Source: VYFG01 sp965203365 (GTDB lineage Bacteria; Pseudomonadota; Gammaproteobacteria; Arenicellales; Poriferihabitantaceae). From it: a stretch of DNA of 64,000 bases. Each line of letters begins with the position of its first letter. The first letter of the stretch is position 1. The translations under genes were made by a program, and so were the position numbers. This document shows, one piece after another, positions 8,787-16,995 of the stretch. A model generated the notes under the pieces. The model ran no database searches. It was not told where the DNA came from and was given only the letters and a program-made list of their open reading frames with translations. Where the stretch lies: the NCBI GenBank assembly GCA_965203365.1, contig OZ241878.1, positions 1,302,001 through 1,366,000 on the forward strand, written 5' to 3'.

Positions 8787-9548
8787 ATGGCAACTCAATC
8801 CAGCATCGAATGGACAGAACAGACGTGGAATCCGACTACTGGCTGCACCAAGATTTCAGCGGGCTGTAAAAACTGCTATGCGGAAACCATGGCCCACAGG
8901 TTGCACGCGATGGGGGCATCAGGATACGAAGAAGGCTTCGCTCTTAATGTACACCCCGAACGGCTTTCACAACCGCTCATAAGAAAAAAACCGACAACCT
9001 ACTTTGTTAATTCCATGTCGGATTTGTTTCATGAAGATATTCCCGATAACTTCTTGGACCAAGTAATGGATGTTATTCGTCAGACACCGCAGCATACCTA
9101 TCAAATTCTTACTAAACGCGCAGATAGATTGCCTCGTTACTTTCATAATAGAACTTGCCCAAGAAATATCTGGCTTGGCGTGTCGGTAGAGAATCAGCAT
9201 TATGGATTGCCCCGTATAGATCATCTTCGCCAGATCAATGCACAGATACGGTTTCTATCCATCGAGCCACTACTCGAAGATCTCGGACCGATAGACCTTC
9301 AGGGTATCCATTGGGTTATTGTTGGTGGCGAGTCAGGCTTCAAAGCCCGTCCAATGCGTTCTGAATGGGTAGAAAATATCCAGCATCAGGTAGAACAGGC
9401 AGGTGTCGCATTCTTCTTCAAGCAATGGGGCACCTGGGGAGCCGACGGGGTCAAACGGAGAAAGAAAGCCAACGGCCGGACATTCAAAGGGATGATCTGG
9501 AACGACATGCCAGACAACGAGCTGCTTTTCGCCGAGGCCATTTACTAA
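8787..9548 (+). CDS. DUF5131 family (phage Gp37/Gp68) three-cysteine protein
   Basis: The product has 253 residues from the ATG at 8787, preceded by a good ribosome-binding site (acaggag, 7 bases spacing); the frame extends upstream to 8673 without support. The N-terminus SSIEWTEQTWNPTTGC leads into the three-cysteine motif CTKISAGCKNCYAE (C-x6-C-x2-C), suggesting an Fe-S cluster as in radical-SAM-like enzymes. Later landmarks are NSMSDLFHEDIP, YQILTKRADR, WLGVSVENQ, FLSIEPLLEDLG and VIVGGESG. All are hallmarks of the Gp37/Gp68 family found in phages and mobile islands. The biochemical function is unknown. Members often sit beside a three-Cys-motif partner (TcmP); none is recognisable here. 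Confidence 0.88.
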   Translation: MATQSSIEWTEQTWNPTTGCTKISAGCKNCYAETMAHRLHAMGASGYEEGFALNVHPERLSQPLIRKKPTTYFVNSMSDLFHEDIPDNFLDQVMDVIRQTPQHTYQILTKRADRLPRYFHNRTCPRNIWLGVSVENQHYGLPRIDHLRQINAQIRFLSIEPLLEDLGPIDLQGIHWVIVGGESGFKARPMRSEWVENIQHQVEQAGVAFFFKQWGTWGADGVKRRKKANGRTFKGMIWNDMPDNELLFAEAIY

Positions 9549-10008
9549 ACAGAACTGCATGGGCAAGTTTTTGGCATTTTGGTCGTGGTTCAATCTGTCA
9601 AATTTATGGGAACGTTCCGACCCGGCTTGTCGCCAAGCAGTTCGAAGAGCCGCTACTGGGCCGCCTGCGCATGGGCTTCAGAAGAGGGAGTGGTGAGCTT
9701 TTTCTCCTGTATAGATCTTTCACCCACCGACTCGCCGTCAGTTAGCCTGATGCGCCAAGGAGTTACATGAGAATACCCCGTATGAAGTTCCACCTAACAG
9801 GGACTGCTTGATCCATCCTGCCAGAACCATCTACCCCGGCCAGACACTCACTGATCTGCGGCGATCAGCTAGCCTCGACAGACCCGGTGCCCTGACTCTC
9901 TCCAAAACTCGAAATCGGGATGAGGGTATGGATAATGTATCAACTGCTTGGCGGGGATGGCTTGACAGGGTATTGCGTCGACTTGGATATGAGGCCTCCA
10001 CTTCCAGT
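9549..10008. other. Gene-poor stretch left of the IS30-like element
   Basis: About 460 bases with no convincing gene. Short frames on both strands have no family resemblance. It ends at the target-site copy AGT (10006-10008) of the IS30-like element. Bases 9946-9966 read WRGWLD on the plus strand. This could be a trace of the gene whose downstream remnant lies at 11347-11628, but frame and spacing do not connect. Confidence 0.5.
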
Positions 10009-11345
10009 CTGAAGTGCAACGCTCGCCCCGCTCCCGGCATGAGGGCATCCCCCGAAGGATGGGAGCACGGCGGCGACCGGATCATTCAGCCCTCCCAGGG
10101 GCTGAAAGGGGCTGATGTCGGTCATTGATGGCATCCCTCTCGCCGCCAGGGAGTCTGACCGCGGCGATTTCACGACGCCAGGGCCCGCTCGGGCCGTGTC
10201 AGACAGGTTTTGGCCGAGCGGGGCCCGGCCCGCCGAACACGGGCTTCTGGAAAGGGGGAAGATGGGGGAGGAATGACCGCCTTCAGGGCGGGGCGACGGC
10301 GGTGAAGACCTCTTCCGGGGTCCGAACCCCCAGCATCTGGCGGGGCCGGCGGTTGATCCGCTCTTCCACCGCCTGGACCTGGGCCGGCGTTACCCGACGG
10401 AAGTCCGTTCCCTTCGGAAAGGACTGGCGGACCAGGCCGTAGGGGTGCTCGTTCAGGCCCCGCTCCCAGGAATGGTCAGGGGTGGCAAAGTCCAAGTCAG
10501 CCCCGAGGGCTGCCGCAATCTCCCGGTGCCCGGCGAACTCCTGGCCGTTGTCGGCCGTGCCCGTGTGCCCCCGGTCCCGAATCGGGGCCATCCGCCGGAC
10601 CATGGCCTCGGTCACCGCCGCCGTCTTCCCGGCCACCCCGATCAGGACCCGATACTTCGAGGCCCGATCTACCCAGGAAATCCAGGCCCCCCGGTGCTTC
10701 ACCCCAATGATCAGGTCAAGCTCCCAGTCCCCGATCCGGCCCTTGGCCTCCCCGATCGCCAGGCGCTCGGCAATGTCCACCCGACCGGGAAGGTGACCGC
10801 GTCCCGCAGGTCGGCCACCGCGCCCGTTCGGCTGCTTCCCCCGGCGACGCAGGCACTGGTACCCGTCTCCCCCCGCCGGTCGGTCCGCCCGGATGGACTG
10901 ATCGATTCACTCTCGACCGGCCATCCCTTCCCCGGGTTGCTGAAACCGGCCCGAGATGGGTTCCGGGCTCCAGCCTGCCCACCACCACTCCTCCGCCACT
11001 GCCCAGCGCTCGGAGGTCATCTTCCAGGGCCCGGCCGAGGCGGCCGGCGTCGGCTCGTCGCCTTGCCCTGGGCGGGCTGATGTCGATCCCTCCGCTGCCC
11101 GCGATGGCGCGACGTCTCCCGGGCAATCGCGGTGGGGGGGCGTTCGAGCGGGCGATCTCACGTTTCGACAAACCCCGATGCCACCCGGCGTGAATCTGGC
11201 CTCTTTCGCTGTGGGTCAGGGGGTGGTCGCCGGAAGGCATGAGCATTCTCCGTTTTGAGCAACAGAGATGGTCTGCCATCATCTGGCCCACTGCAATCCG
11301 CCTACATCAAGTGATCAGGCGACGGGGCTAAGGGTTGCACTTCAG
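10009..11345 (-). mobile_element. IS30-family insertion sequence, complete ends, dead transposase
   Basis: The ends are defined by imperfect terminal inverted repeats. Left, 10009-10030 begins CTGAAGTGCAAC; right, 11345-11323 reads CTGAAGTGCAAC in reverse complement. Both continue into similar GC-rich sequence ending GCCCCG with one gap. The element is 1337 bp and is flanked by identical AGT trinucleotides (10006-10008 and 11346-11348), the 2-3 bp target duplication expected of the IS30 family. The single transposase gene on the minus strand is broken by frameshifts and a stop. Base composition is markedly GC-richer than the neighbouring island genes. Confidence 0.85.
10283..11246 (-). pseudogene. 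IS30-family transposase, multiply frameshifted
   Basis: The N-terminal helix-turn-helix region is readable from 11246 (HPLTHSERGQIHAGWHRG, then LSKREIAR). The frame is then lost. A middle part in another frame gives WSPEPISGRF and runs into a TGA at 10907-10909, exactly where the family has EW-I-Y; here REstopIDQSIRADRR is read. The C-terminal DDE domain is intact from about 10780: GDWELDLIIG, TADNGQEFAGHREI and DHSWERGLNEHPYGL contain the expected D, D and E, ending TPEEVFTAV. At least two frameshifts and one nonsense codon are required, so no active transposase is made. Confidence 0.88.
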
Positions 11346-11346
11346 A

Positions 11347-11628
11347 GTGGCACGGGGGCAGCAATATCTGGCACACTACTCCTCAAAGCGATTCCCGGAT
11401 TTTGACGAATTTTCCAATCGGAAAGTATCCCTCCACAAAAAGAAGGAATTCATCGATTTGGAGGTCCGGGATGTGAGTATCTATGGCTATCCGGCTAACC
11501 AGGAGATGCTCGTGGTTACCTTTACCCAAGACTACCGCAGCAATAACTACCAGAGCATGACACGGAAATGGCAATACTGGGCCAATATGGCAGGTGTTTG
11601 GCAGATCATCCATGAAACTGAACTATGA
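11347..11628 (+). pseudogene. C-terminal remnant of a gene cut by the IS30-like element
   Basis: The frame starts inside the right end of the insertion element and continues outside it for about 94 codons with protein-like sequence: YLAHYSSKRFPDFDEF, FIDLEVRDVSIYGYP, then a beta-rich end closing WQIIHETEL. The pattern resembles the SnoaL/NTF2-like domain found at the C-terminus of some L,D-transpeptidases (Cds6-like), where YLAxYS and W-I-E-E are typical. The start and the N-terminal domain are missing. The sequence left of the insertion does not restore a recognisable continuation, so the gene was probably already damaged. The family call is tentative. Confidence 0.45.
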
Positions 11629-11771
11629 ACTATACTGTGTCAATGGTGGTTCCTCGGGTGGCGGCTTTTTCTCCCATACCTTGATGGGCGATACTCGGGG
11701 TCGACCCGATGACCGTTGACCACCATATCAGCCACGCATAGGGCATAGCCTGCATTGATTACACTGGAATC

Positions 11772-14700
11772 ATGATACGGCGGCTACAACCGGGGATCTA
11801 CGAAAATTTGCTCACTGCTTCTCTGGAAGCAGAAATTGCGGGGCGGGAACGGGAGAACTGGAAAATCCATACCGGGTCCATGGATAGTGATATGCGTCCT
11901 GAATTACTGGCTCGCCATGCCTATTCACTGATTCGACGGGCACTGGAAACCGTACAGGGAACAGAGGAACAACAAATCGCGCAACAAGTTGAACTTGTCA
12001 ACCGGCTGGTCGAATTGCTTTATGGATACGGGGTAACCGTTGATGAACAGGTTTCGAACACTGCGTTGGTGCTCCTCGAAGCCGCCAAGCATCCTCATCG
12101 GGATGGTGGTTTGCCGAGACCTACCCTATCTCTGCGGCAGACCGGTTTGCTTGTCAATGGAAGGCGTGATGTGCAAATCGCGCGAGAAATCATCCAAGAG
12201 ATTCCCAGTGCAGACCGAATTGATTTATTGTGCGCCTTTGTACGATTTTCCGGATTGCGGTTGTTTCAAGCCGAACTGGCCGCCCGAATACGCCAAGGTG
12301 CCTCGGTGCGTGTGATTGCCAGCGTCTATACGGGGACAACCGAGCGACGTGCTCTCGACTTGCTGGTGCAAATCGGCGCTCGCGTGAAAATTTCCTATGA
12401 TGTCACTCGCACCAGACTGCATGCTAAGGCATGGCTATTTCACCGCGAAAGTGGTCTGCATACAGCATATATCGGCTCTTCGAACTTGACCCATACGGCC
12501 CAAGTAGAGGGGCTTGAATGGAATGTGCGGATCAGCTCCGCAGAAAACCCAAGGGTCATCGAACGCTTTGAAGCGGTTTTTGAACAATACTGGCAAGAAC
12601 CGGAATTCGAAGACTACAATCCGAGTCAGGATGCCGTCCGGCTGGACAGCGCTCTGTCGAGACCGAGCCATGGCAGTATCGTCGGGGATTACCATGAACC
12701 GATTCTGTTGTTTGATGTTTCACCCAAACCACACCAGTCTGTAGCACTTGAAGCACTTGAATCCGAGCGGAATCGAGACCACCACCGAAACCTGATTGTT
12801 GCTGCTACTGGAACGGGCAAAACATGGATCGCAGCCTTTGATTTCAAACGTTTGCGACAACAGCATCCGGGACACACGCTGCTTTTTGTGGCACACCGTG
12901 AAGAAATTCTCCAACAAAGTCAAAAAGTATTTCAGCTGGTTCTACGGGAACCGGACTTTGGGGAAGTCCTAGCTGGAGGAAAGCGCCCCCATGAAGGCCG
13001 TTATGTATTTGCTTCCATACAATCACTCATCAATCGTATCGACCGAATCCCACCAAATGATTTTACGGTGGTCATCGTAGACGAATTTCATCATGCCGCT
13101 GCCGCCAGTTATGATCGTCTGTTAACTTACCTCCAGCCCCGTATTCTCCTTGGCCTGACCGCCACTCCTGAACGTGCCGATGGCAAATCGGTCCTCACAT
13201 GGTTTGATGGACGCATTGCCTATGAATCCAGATTATGGGATGCACTGGATCAGGGACTGCTTTGCCCCTTTCACTACTTTGGCGTGACCGACCAAACCGA
13301 CTTGACCAGTATCCAATTTGAAAGAGGAAGATATTTGTCCGGTGAACTCAACAATGTTTATACGGGCGATCATTACCGAGTCAAGCGTATTTGTCAGGCA
13401 GTGGTTGATTATGTCACTGACCCAAATCAGATGCGGGCCCTTGGTTTTTGTGCAGGAGTCAATCATGCCCGTTTCATGGCTATAGAATTTTCCCGTTATG
13501 GCTATCCGGCAATCGCCCTGGATGCCAGTACGCCAACAGAAGAACGCCGTAGTGCGCTCGGACAATTGCGGCGCGGTGAACTGCGCGTCATCTTTGCAGT
13601 CGACCTGTTCAATGAAGGAGTCGATATACCCGAAGTAGACACTCTCCTCCTACTCAGGCCCACCGAGAGTGCCACCGTATTCATGCAACAGCTAGGAAGA
13701 GGATTACGCTGGGCCGAACGCAAACATGTTCTGACGGTCCTGGATTTTGTTGGACAGGTCAGAAAAGAATACCGTTATGACATACGTTATCGGGCATTGC
13801 TTGGAGGAACTCGACATCAAGTCAAAAAAGCCATTGAATTCGACTTCCCCCTTCTACCTCCAGGCTGCGTCATCAAACTTGATAGACAAGCAAAAGATAT
13901 CGTACTCAAGAACCTCCAACAGGCGGTTCGAAATGCTCGCCAATGGATGGTAAGCGATTTGCAAGAGCTGGGGTTTGGTACCCGACTGGGCCACTTCATG
14001 CGAGAAGCAAACCAGGACCTTGAGGACATCTACGCCAGACCTCAATCCGGACACTGTTTTACCCAACTTCGACAGCAAGCATTTGATCCGGAAACTTGCC
14101 TGACCCATTCCAGCGACCCTCTATTTCGTTCAGCCGGCCGACTGCTGCATGTGGATGATCCTGAACGTCTCCATTTATGGCGCAGTATACTGGCCAATGA
14201 TCATCCCAATCCGATTTCCAGACTTTGGGGTCGAGAACGAGAGTATCGCCTGGGGCTGATGCTGTTTTCGATTCTGGGGGGACGTGGCAAACCCATCACT
14301 GAAGCGGATCAATTGGTGCATCGAGTCCATGAAAATCCGGAACTGTGTCAAGAGTACTGTGATCTACTGGATATCTTGTCTGATCGGGTACGCACCGTCG
14401 CCGAACCACTGCATCCTGAAAACGTTATGCCTCTGGCGAGCCATGCAACGTATACACTCGGAGAAATCATGGCCGCATACAAGCGCCTTGACCAGCATCA
14501 TGCGATCAATCTGCCTCAAACGGGTGTACTGTGGGATGAATCGTCACAGACCGACCTGCTTTTTATCACCCTTGAAAAGTCGGAACGGGATTTTTCACCG
14601 ACCACACGCTATGCCGACTATCCTCTTTCTCCCGACCTGTTTCATTGGGAATCCCAGAACAAGACGACGCCTAACAGCCGTGACGGTCGACGTTACATAT

Positions 14701-14903
14701 CACAACCCACCCAACAGACAAAGGTGATTCTTTTCGTGCGCGAGCGAAAGAAAGACCGCAGGGGAGAAACCAACCCCTATCTTTGCCTTGGACGCGCACA
14801 CTACCAACGGCATGAATCAGAAAGGCCCATGAAGATATGGTGGAAACTGGAACGTCCAATGCCGGGATGGTTATACCAGGCTGGGAAAGTGGCCTCAGGT
14901 TAG
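11772..14903 (+). CDS. PLD-nuclease-like / SF2 helicase / DUF3427 protein
   Basis: The product has 1043 residues in three modules. A phospholipase-D-like domain spans residues about 125-280, with one HxK half-motif (LHAKAWLF, H217, K219) and IGSSNLT at 234-240. A superfamily 2 helicase core spans about 315-700: Walker A AATGTGKT (344-351), DEFH box (437-440), TATPE (463-467) and the arginine-finger motif QQLGRGLRW. A C-terminal DUF3427-type domain covers roughly 770-1043. Such proteins are frequent in defence islands and are presumed to translocate on and cut or process DNA, but their activity is not established. It is transcribed toward the five-gene operon 21619->15230. Base composition is more AT-rich than the flanking core genes, consistent with transfer. 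Confidence 0.88.
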   Translation: MIRRLQPGIYENLLTASLEAEIAGRERENWKIHTGSMDSDMRPELLARHAYSLIRRALETVQGTEEQQIAQQVELVNRLVELLYGYGVTVDEQVSNTALVLLEAAKHPHRDGGLPRPTLSLRQTGLLVNGRRDVQIAREIIQEIPSADRIDLLCAFVRFSGLRLFQAELAARIRQGASVRVIASVYTGTTERRALDLLVQIGARVKISYDVTRTRLHAKAWLFHRESGLHTAYIGSSNLTHTAQVEGLEWNVRISSAENPRVIERFEAVFEQYWQEPEFEDYNPSQDAVRLDSALSRPSHGSIVGDYHEPILLFDVSPKPHQSVALEALESERNRDHHRNLIVAATGTGKTWIAAFDFKRLRQQHPGHTLLFVAHREEILQQSQKVFQLVLREPDFGEVLAGGKRPHEGRYVFASIQSLINRIDRIPPNDFTVVIVDEFHHAAAASYDRLLTYLQPRILLGLTATPERADGKSVLTWFDGRIAYESRLWDALDQGLLCPFHYFGVTDQTDLTSIQFERGRYLSGELNNVYTGDHYRVKRICQAVVDYVTDPNQMRALGFCAGVNHARFMAIEFSRYGYPAIALDASTPTEERRSALGQLRRGELRVIFAVDLFNEGVDIPEVDTLLLLRPTESATVFMQQLGRGLRWAERKHVLTVLDFVGQVRKEYRYDIRYRALLGGTRHQVKKAIEFDFPLLPPGCVIKLDRQAKDIVLKNLQQAVRNARQWMVSDLQELGFGTRLGHFMREANQDLEDIYARPQSGHCFTQLRQQAFDPETCLTHSSDPLFRSAGRLLHVDDPERLHLWRSILANDHPNPISRLWGREREYRLGLMLFSILGGRGKPITEADQLVHRVHENPELCQEYCDLLDILSDRVRTVAEPLHPENVMPLASHATYTLGEIMAAYKRLDQHHAINLPQTGVLWDESSQTDLLFITLEKSERDFSPTTRYADYPLSPDLFHWESQNKTTPNSRDGRRYISQPTQQTKVILFVRERKKDRRGETNPYLCLGRAHYQRHESERPMKIWWKLERPMPGWLYQAGKVASG

Positions 14904-15229
14904 CCTGATGAGATATCAGATTATTCTGACGATGCCTCACTGATGCGATAAAAAAACCACTCTCGCAAGCACGATCTCGGTATGGGCATCAATCAATTGG
15001 TGGCGGATGCGCGGTTCTTGTGCCTACGATAGAATGGCCCCAATGTAGCCAGACTAGGATCCGCTGGCTGATACCTATATCACTGCGACTAGTTTTCCCG
15101 AAGCCAAATTGTAGCGATGAGGCAAGGTCATCTCCGTCTCGCCCAAGGCAAAACCATGTTTACCGGCCACCAATGAATCTGTTGGGTAAATCGTCCATAT
15201 ATGAGTCATATGGAAAATGATTTTAGGGA
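14904..15229. other. Convergent intergenic region
   Basis: About 325 bases lie between the convergent helicase gene and the end of the minus-strand operon. No coding sequence with family features and no clear hairpin-plus-T-run terminator was found. Confidence 0.45.
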
Positions 15230-16141
15230 TCAGGCGTGCTGGCCAGAGACGCTCAGCTTTGTGCAACGTGTGACAATATTCAGCATAATCATCTCGATCT
15301 CGTCTGGTGACAAGACACTGAGCTCACGTGAAGCTTGCACTGCACTCAATGATCGACATGCACGAACCAACTCCTTGGAATTTCGCAAGGGTGATTTCGG
15401 GTCGGAAGACAACTCAAAACCCAGTGCTCGAATGAAATGGCTGCGTAACTCAGACGAGCCAAATACCGAGTTGCGTGATACCACGAATGAAACAAGCTGC
15501 TCCCAGTATTCCTGACTGACACGCACTACATCTCTTACCACTGTTTCCAATTCGGCATCACCGGATGCCACTTCTTTGACAAGGCGTTCTCTCCACCATC
15601 CCCGGGCCAGCGGGCAGTTGACATAGACGGTTCTGTTTCCACGAGCCTCGGGTAGCCCACTTAGTCGCCGAAATACTGCTCGAACACAATTGTCGAGCAT
15701 TCCCGGAGCTTTTTCATCGGCAGCATCCAAAGCCGCATCTATACGTTCCGCTCCACCGGGTTGCGACCCCCCATTCGCCGCCAGGAATGCCGATTCGATA
15801 CGACCTTCTTCTATATGTCGGAATGTCACACGTGCCCAAAAGGTTGGCCTTGATGCGACTCTCGGGGGAATATCATGCCAATCCGAGAAAAGTCGGTATT
15901 CAGTATCCCGAGGGGGCTCCTTGAATTCCGCTTCAGACATTTTGTCAGCCAGTGGAACAAGGTCAAAATCGCCCACAATTTTGATTGTTTCCTCAATATA
16001 TGCCAAGAAATCTGGGGTAATTCGAACCCTCTCAAGAAACTGGCGCTGGAGGTCAGAGCCTTTGACTGAAGGATGTATCAGGGATTTCCGCAACTTGGAA
16101 TAATCACTGTCATCGAACTCTCGATAGTTGAAGGAACTCAT
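15230..16141 (-). CDS. Uncharacterised protein, possibly DUF6339
   Basis: The product has 303 residues; the ATG start at 16141 lies 2 bases after the stop of the preceding gene, so it is the fifth and last gene of the operon. It is a soluble, mostly helical protein with no signal peptide or membrane segment. Recognisable stretches are FRLFSDWHD-like text (YRLFSDWHDIPPRVAS), FWARVTFRHIEEG, CVRAVFRRLSGLPEARG and YVNCPLARGWWRERL. The run from FWARVT through an arginine-rich helix to a WW pair resembles what I recall of DUF6339 proteins. That match needs a profile search and is not certain. No catalytic motif is visible. Its place in the operon suggests a structural or adaptor role in the same system. 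Confidence 0.65.
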   Translation of the reverse strand: MSSFNYREFDDSDYSKLRKSLIHPSVKGSDLQRQFLERVRITPDFLAYIEETIKIVGDFDLVPLADKMSEAEFKEPPRDTEYRLFSDWHDIPPRVASRPTFWARVTFRHIEEGRIESAFLAANGGSQPGGAERIDAALDAADEKAPGMLDNCVRAVFRRLSGLPEARGNRTVYVNCPLARGWWRERLVKEVASGDAELETVVRDVVRVSQEYWEQLVSFVVSRNSVFGSSELRSHFIRALGFELSSDPKSPLRNSKELVRACRSLSAVQASRELSVLSPDEIEMIMLNIVTRCTKLSVSGQHA

Positions 16142-16143
16142 TC

Positions 16144-16995
16144 TTAACGTTCCGATTCGTCAACCCTATGCGGATACAACTGCGTAGCCACCAGTTCAGG
16201 ATTGAATTCCGCTTTATCTGACCAGTGCGGCAGGTTCTTTGATTCCAGATAGGCTGCAAGAGCACGCAACCCCTGGTATGAACGCCACCCCCCATTATCG
16301 TCATCGTCATCAGCATGATAGATCATCAGGTGGCTGAAACATGCACTCACAATATGGGTAATGATGTGTGCCCTGGCGGAGTGTCGAATGTTGATTCTGA
16401 GGAAATGATGGAGGTCCGGGGCAAGTTCCACCCGAAAGCGAAAGCCCTCCTGAGTCTCCGCCTTCACTTGGAATTTTCCCTCGCCCAGATCTTTATTTTC
16501 GTGGAATGACAGCAAACTAATGACCGAGGATTTCAGTTGAACAACACGACTGATCGCCAGTCTCATGCCGGTCTGAAAAGAAATTGTCTGCCCATGCCAG
16601 AGTCTATGAATACCATGACGATTTTGATTCAAAATCCGTTCAAAGGGCTTGGACACGACCACCATTGGCGTAAACAGGGGCGGTTCTCCAAGGTCATCTT
16701 CATTCCATCGAATGACCTGTGAAGAGACCTCAGAGATATGGCTTGTCCGATATGAAGAGGCCGGAGACGACACGATACAGACAAATTTCGCCAGACCGGC
16801 GGCAATGAGATCATTGATCAATTGTGCCTGTTCAATCCGATGCGTAATTTCAAATGAGGCTTCGTCCGATCCGGACTCGAAGCTGACCACATATCGTCCA
16901 TTCGGAAAAGACAGATTCCCTTCTTCCAATACCGGGAATTCATGCATCCTTACCGACCCTGAAGCGGAATCGGCTTCCGTAACAATCTCAGGCAT
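16144..16995 (-). CDS. Uncharacterised protein of the desulfurase/GHKL operon
   Basis: The product has 283 residues from the ATG at 16995, which overlaps the GHKL gene's stop by 8 bases (ATGCCTGA); a longer frame to 17079 lies inside that gene. The first part (about 1-150) is beta-rich with FPNGRYVVSFESGSDEASF and ITHRIEQAQLINDLIAAG. The second part (about 190-283) is helical, with HLMIYHADDDDDNGGW, YQGLRALAAYLES and HWSDKAEFNPELVATQL. I know no family with this pattern. The strict overlap with the ATPase gene suggests the two products are made in fixed ratio and probably bind each other. No transmembrane or nuclease motif is evident. Confidence 0.65.
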   Translation of the reverse strand: MPEIVTEADSASGSVRMHEFPVLEEGNLSFPNGRYVVSFESGSDEASFEITHRIEQAQLINDLIAAGLAKFVCIVSSPASSYRTSHISEVSSQVIRWNEDDLGEPPLFTPMVVVSKPFERILNQNRHGIHRLWHGQTISFQTGMRLAISRVVQLKSSVISLLSFHENKDLGEGKFQVKAETQEGFRFRVELAPDLHHFLRINIRHSARAHIITHIVSACFSHLMIYHADDDDDNGGWRSYQGLRALAAYLESKNLPHWSDKAEFNPELVATQLYPHRVDESER

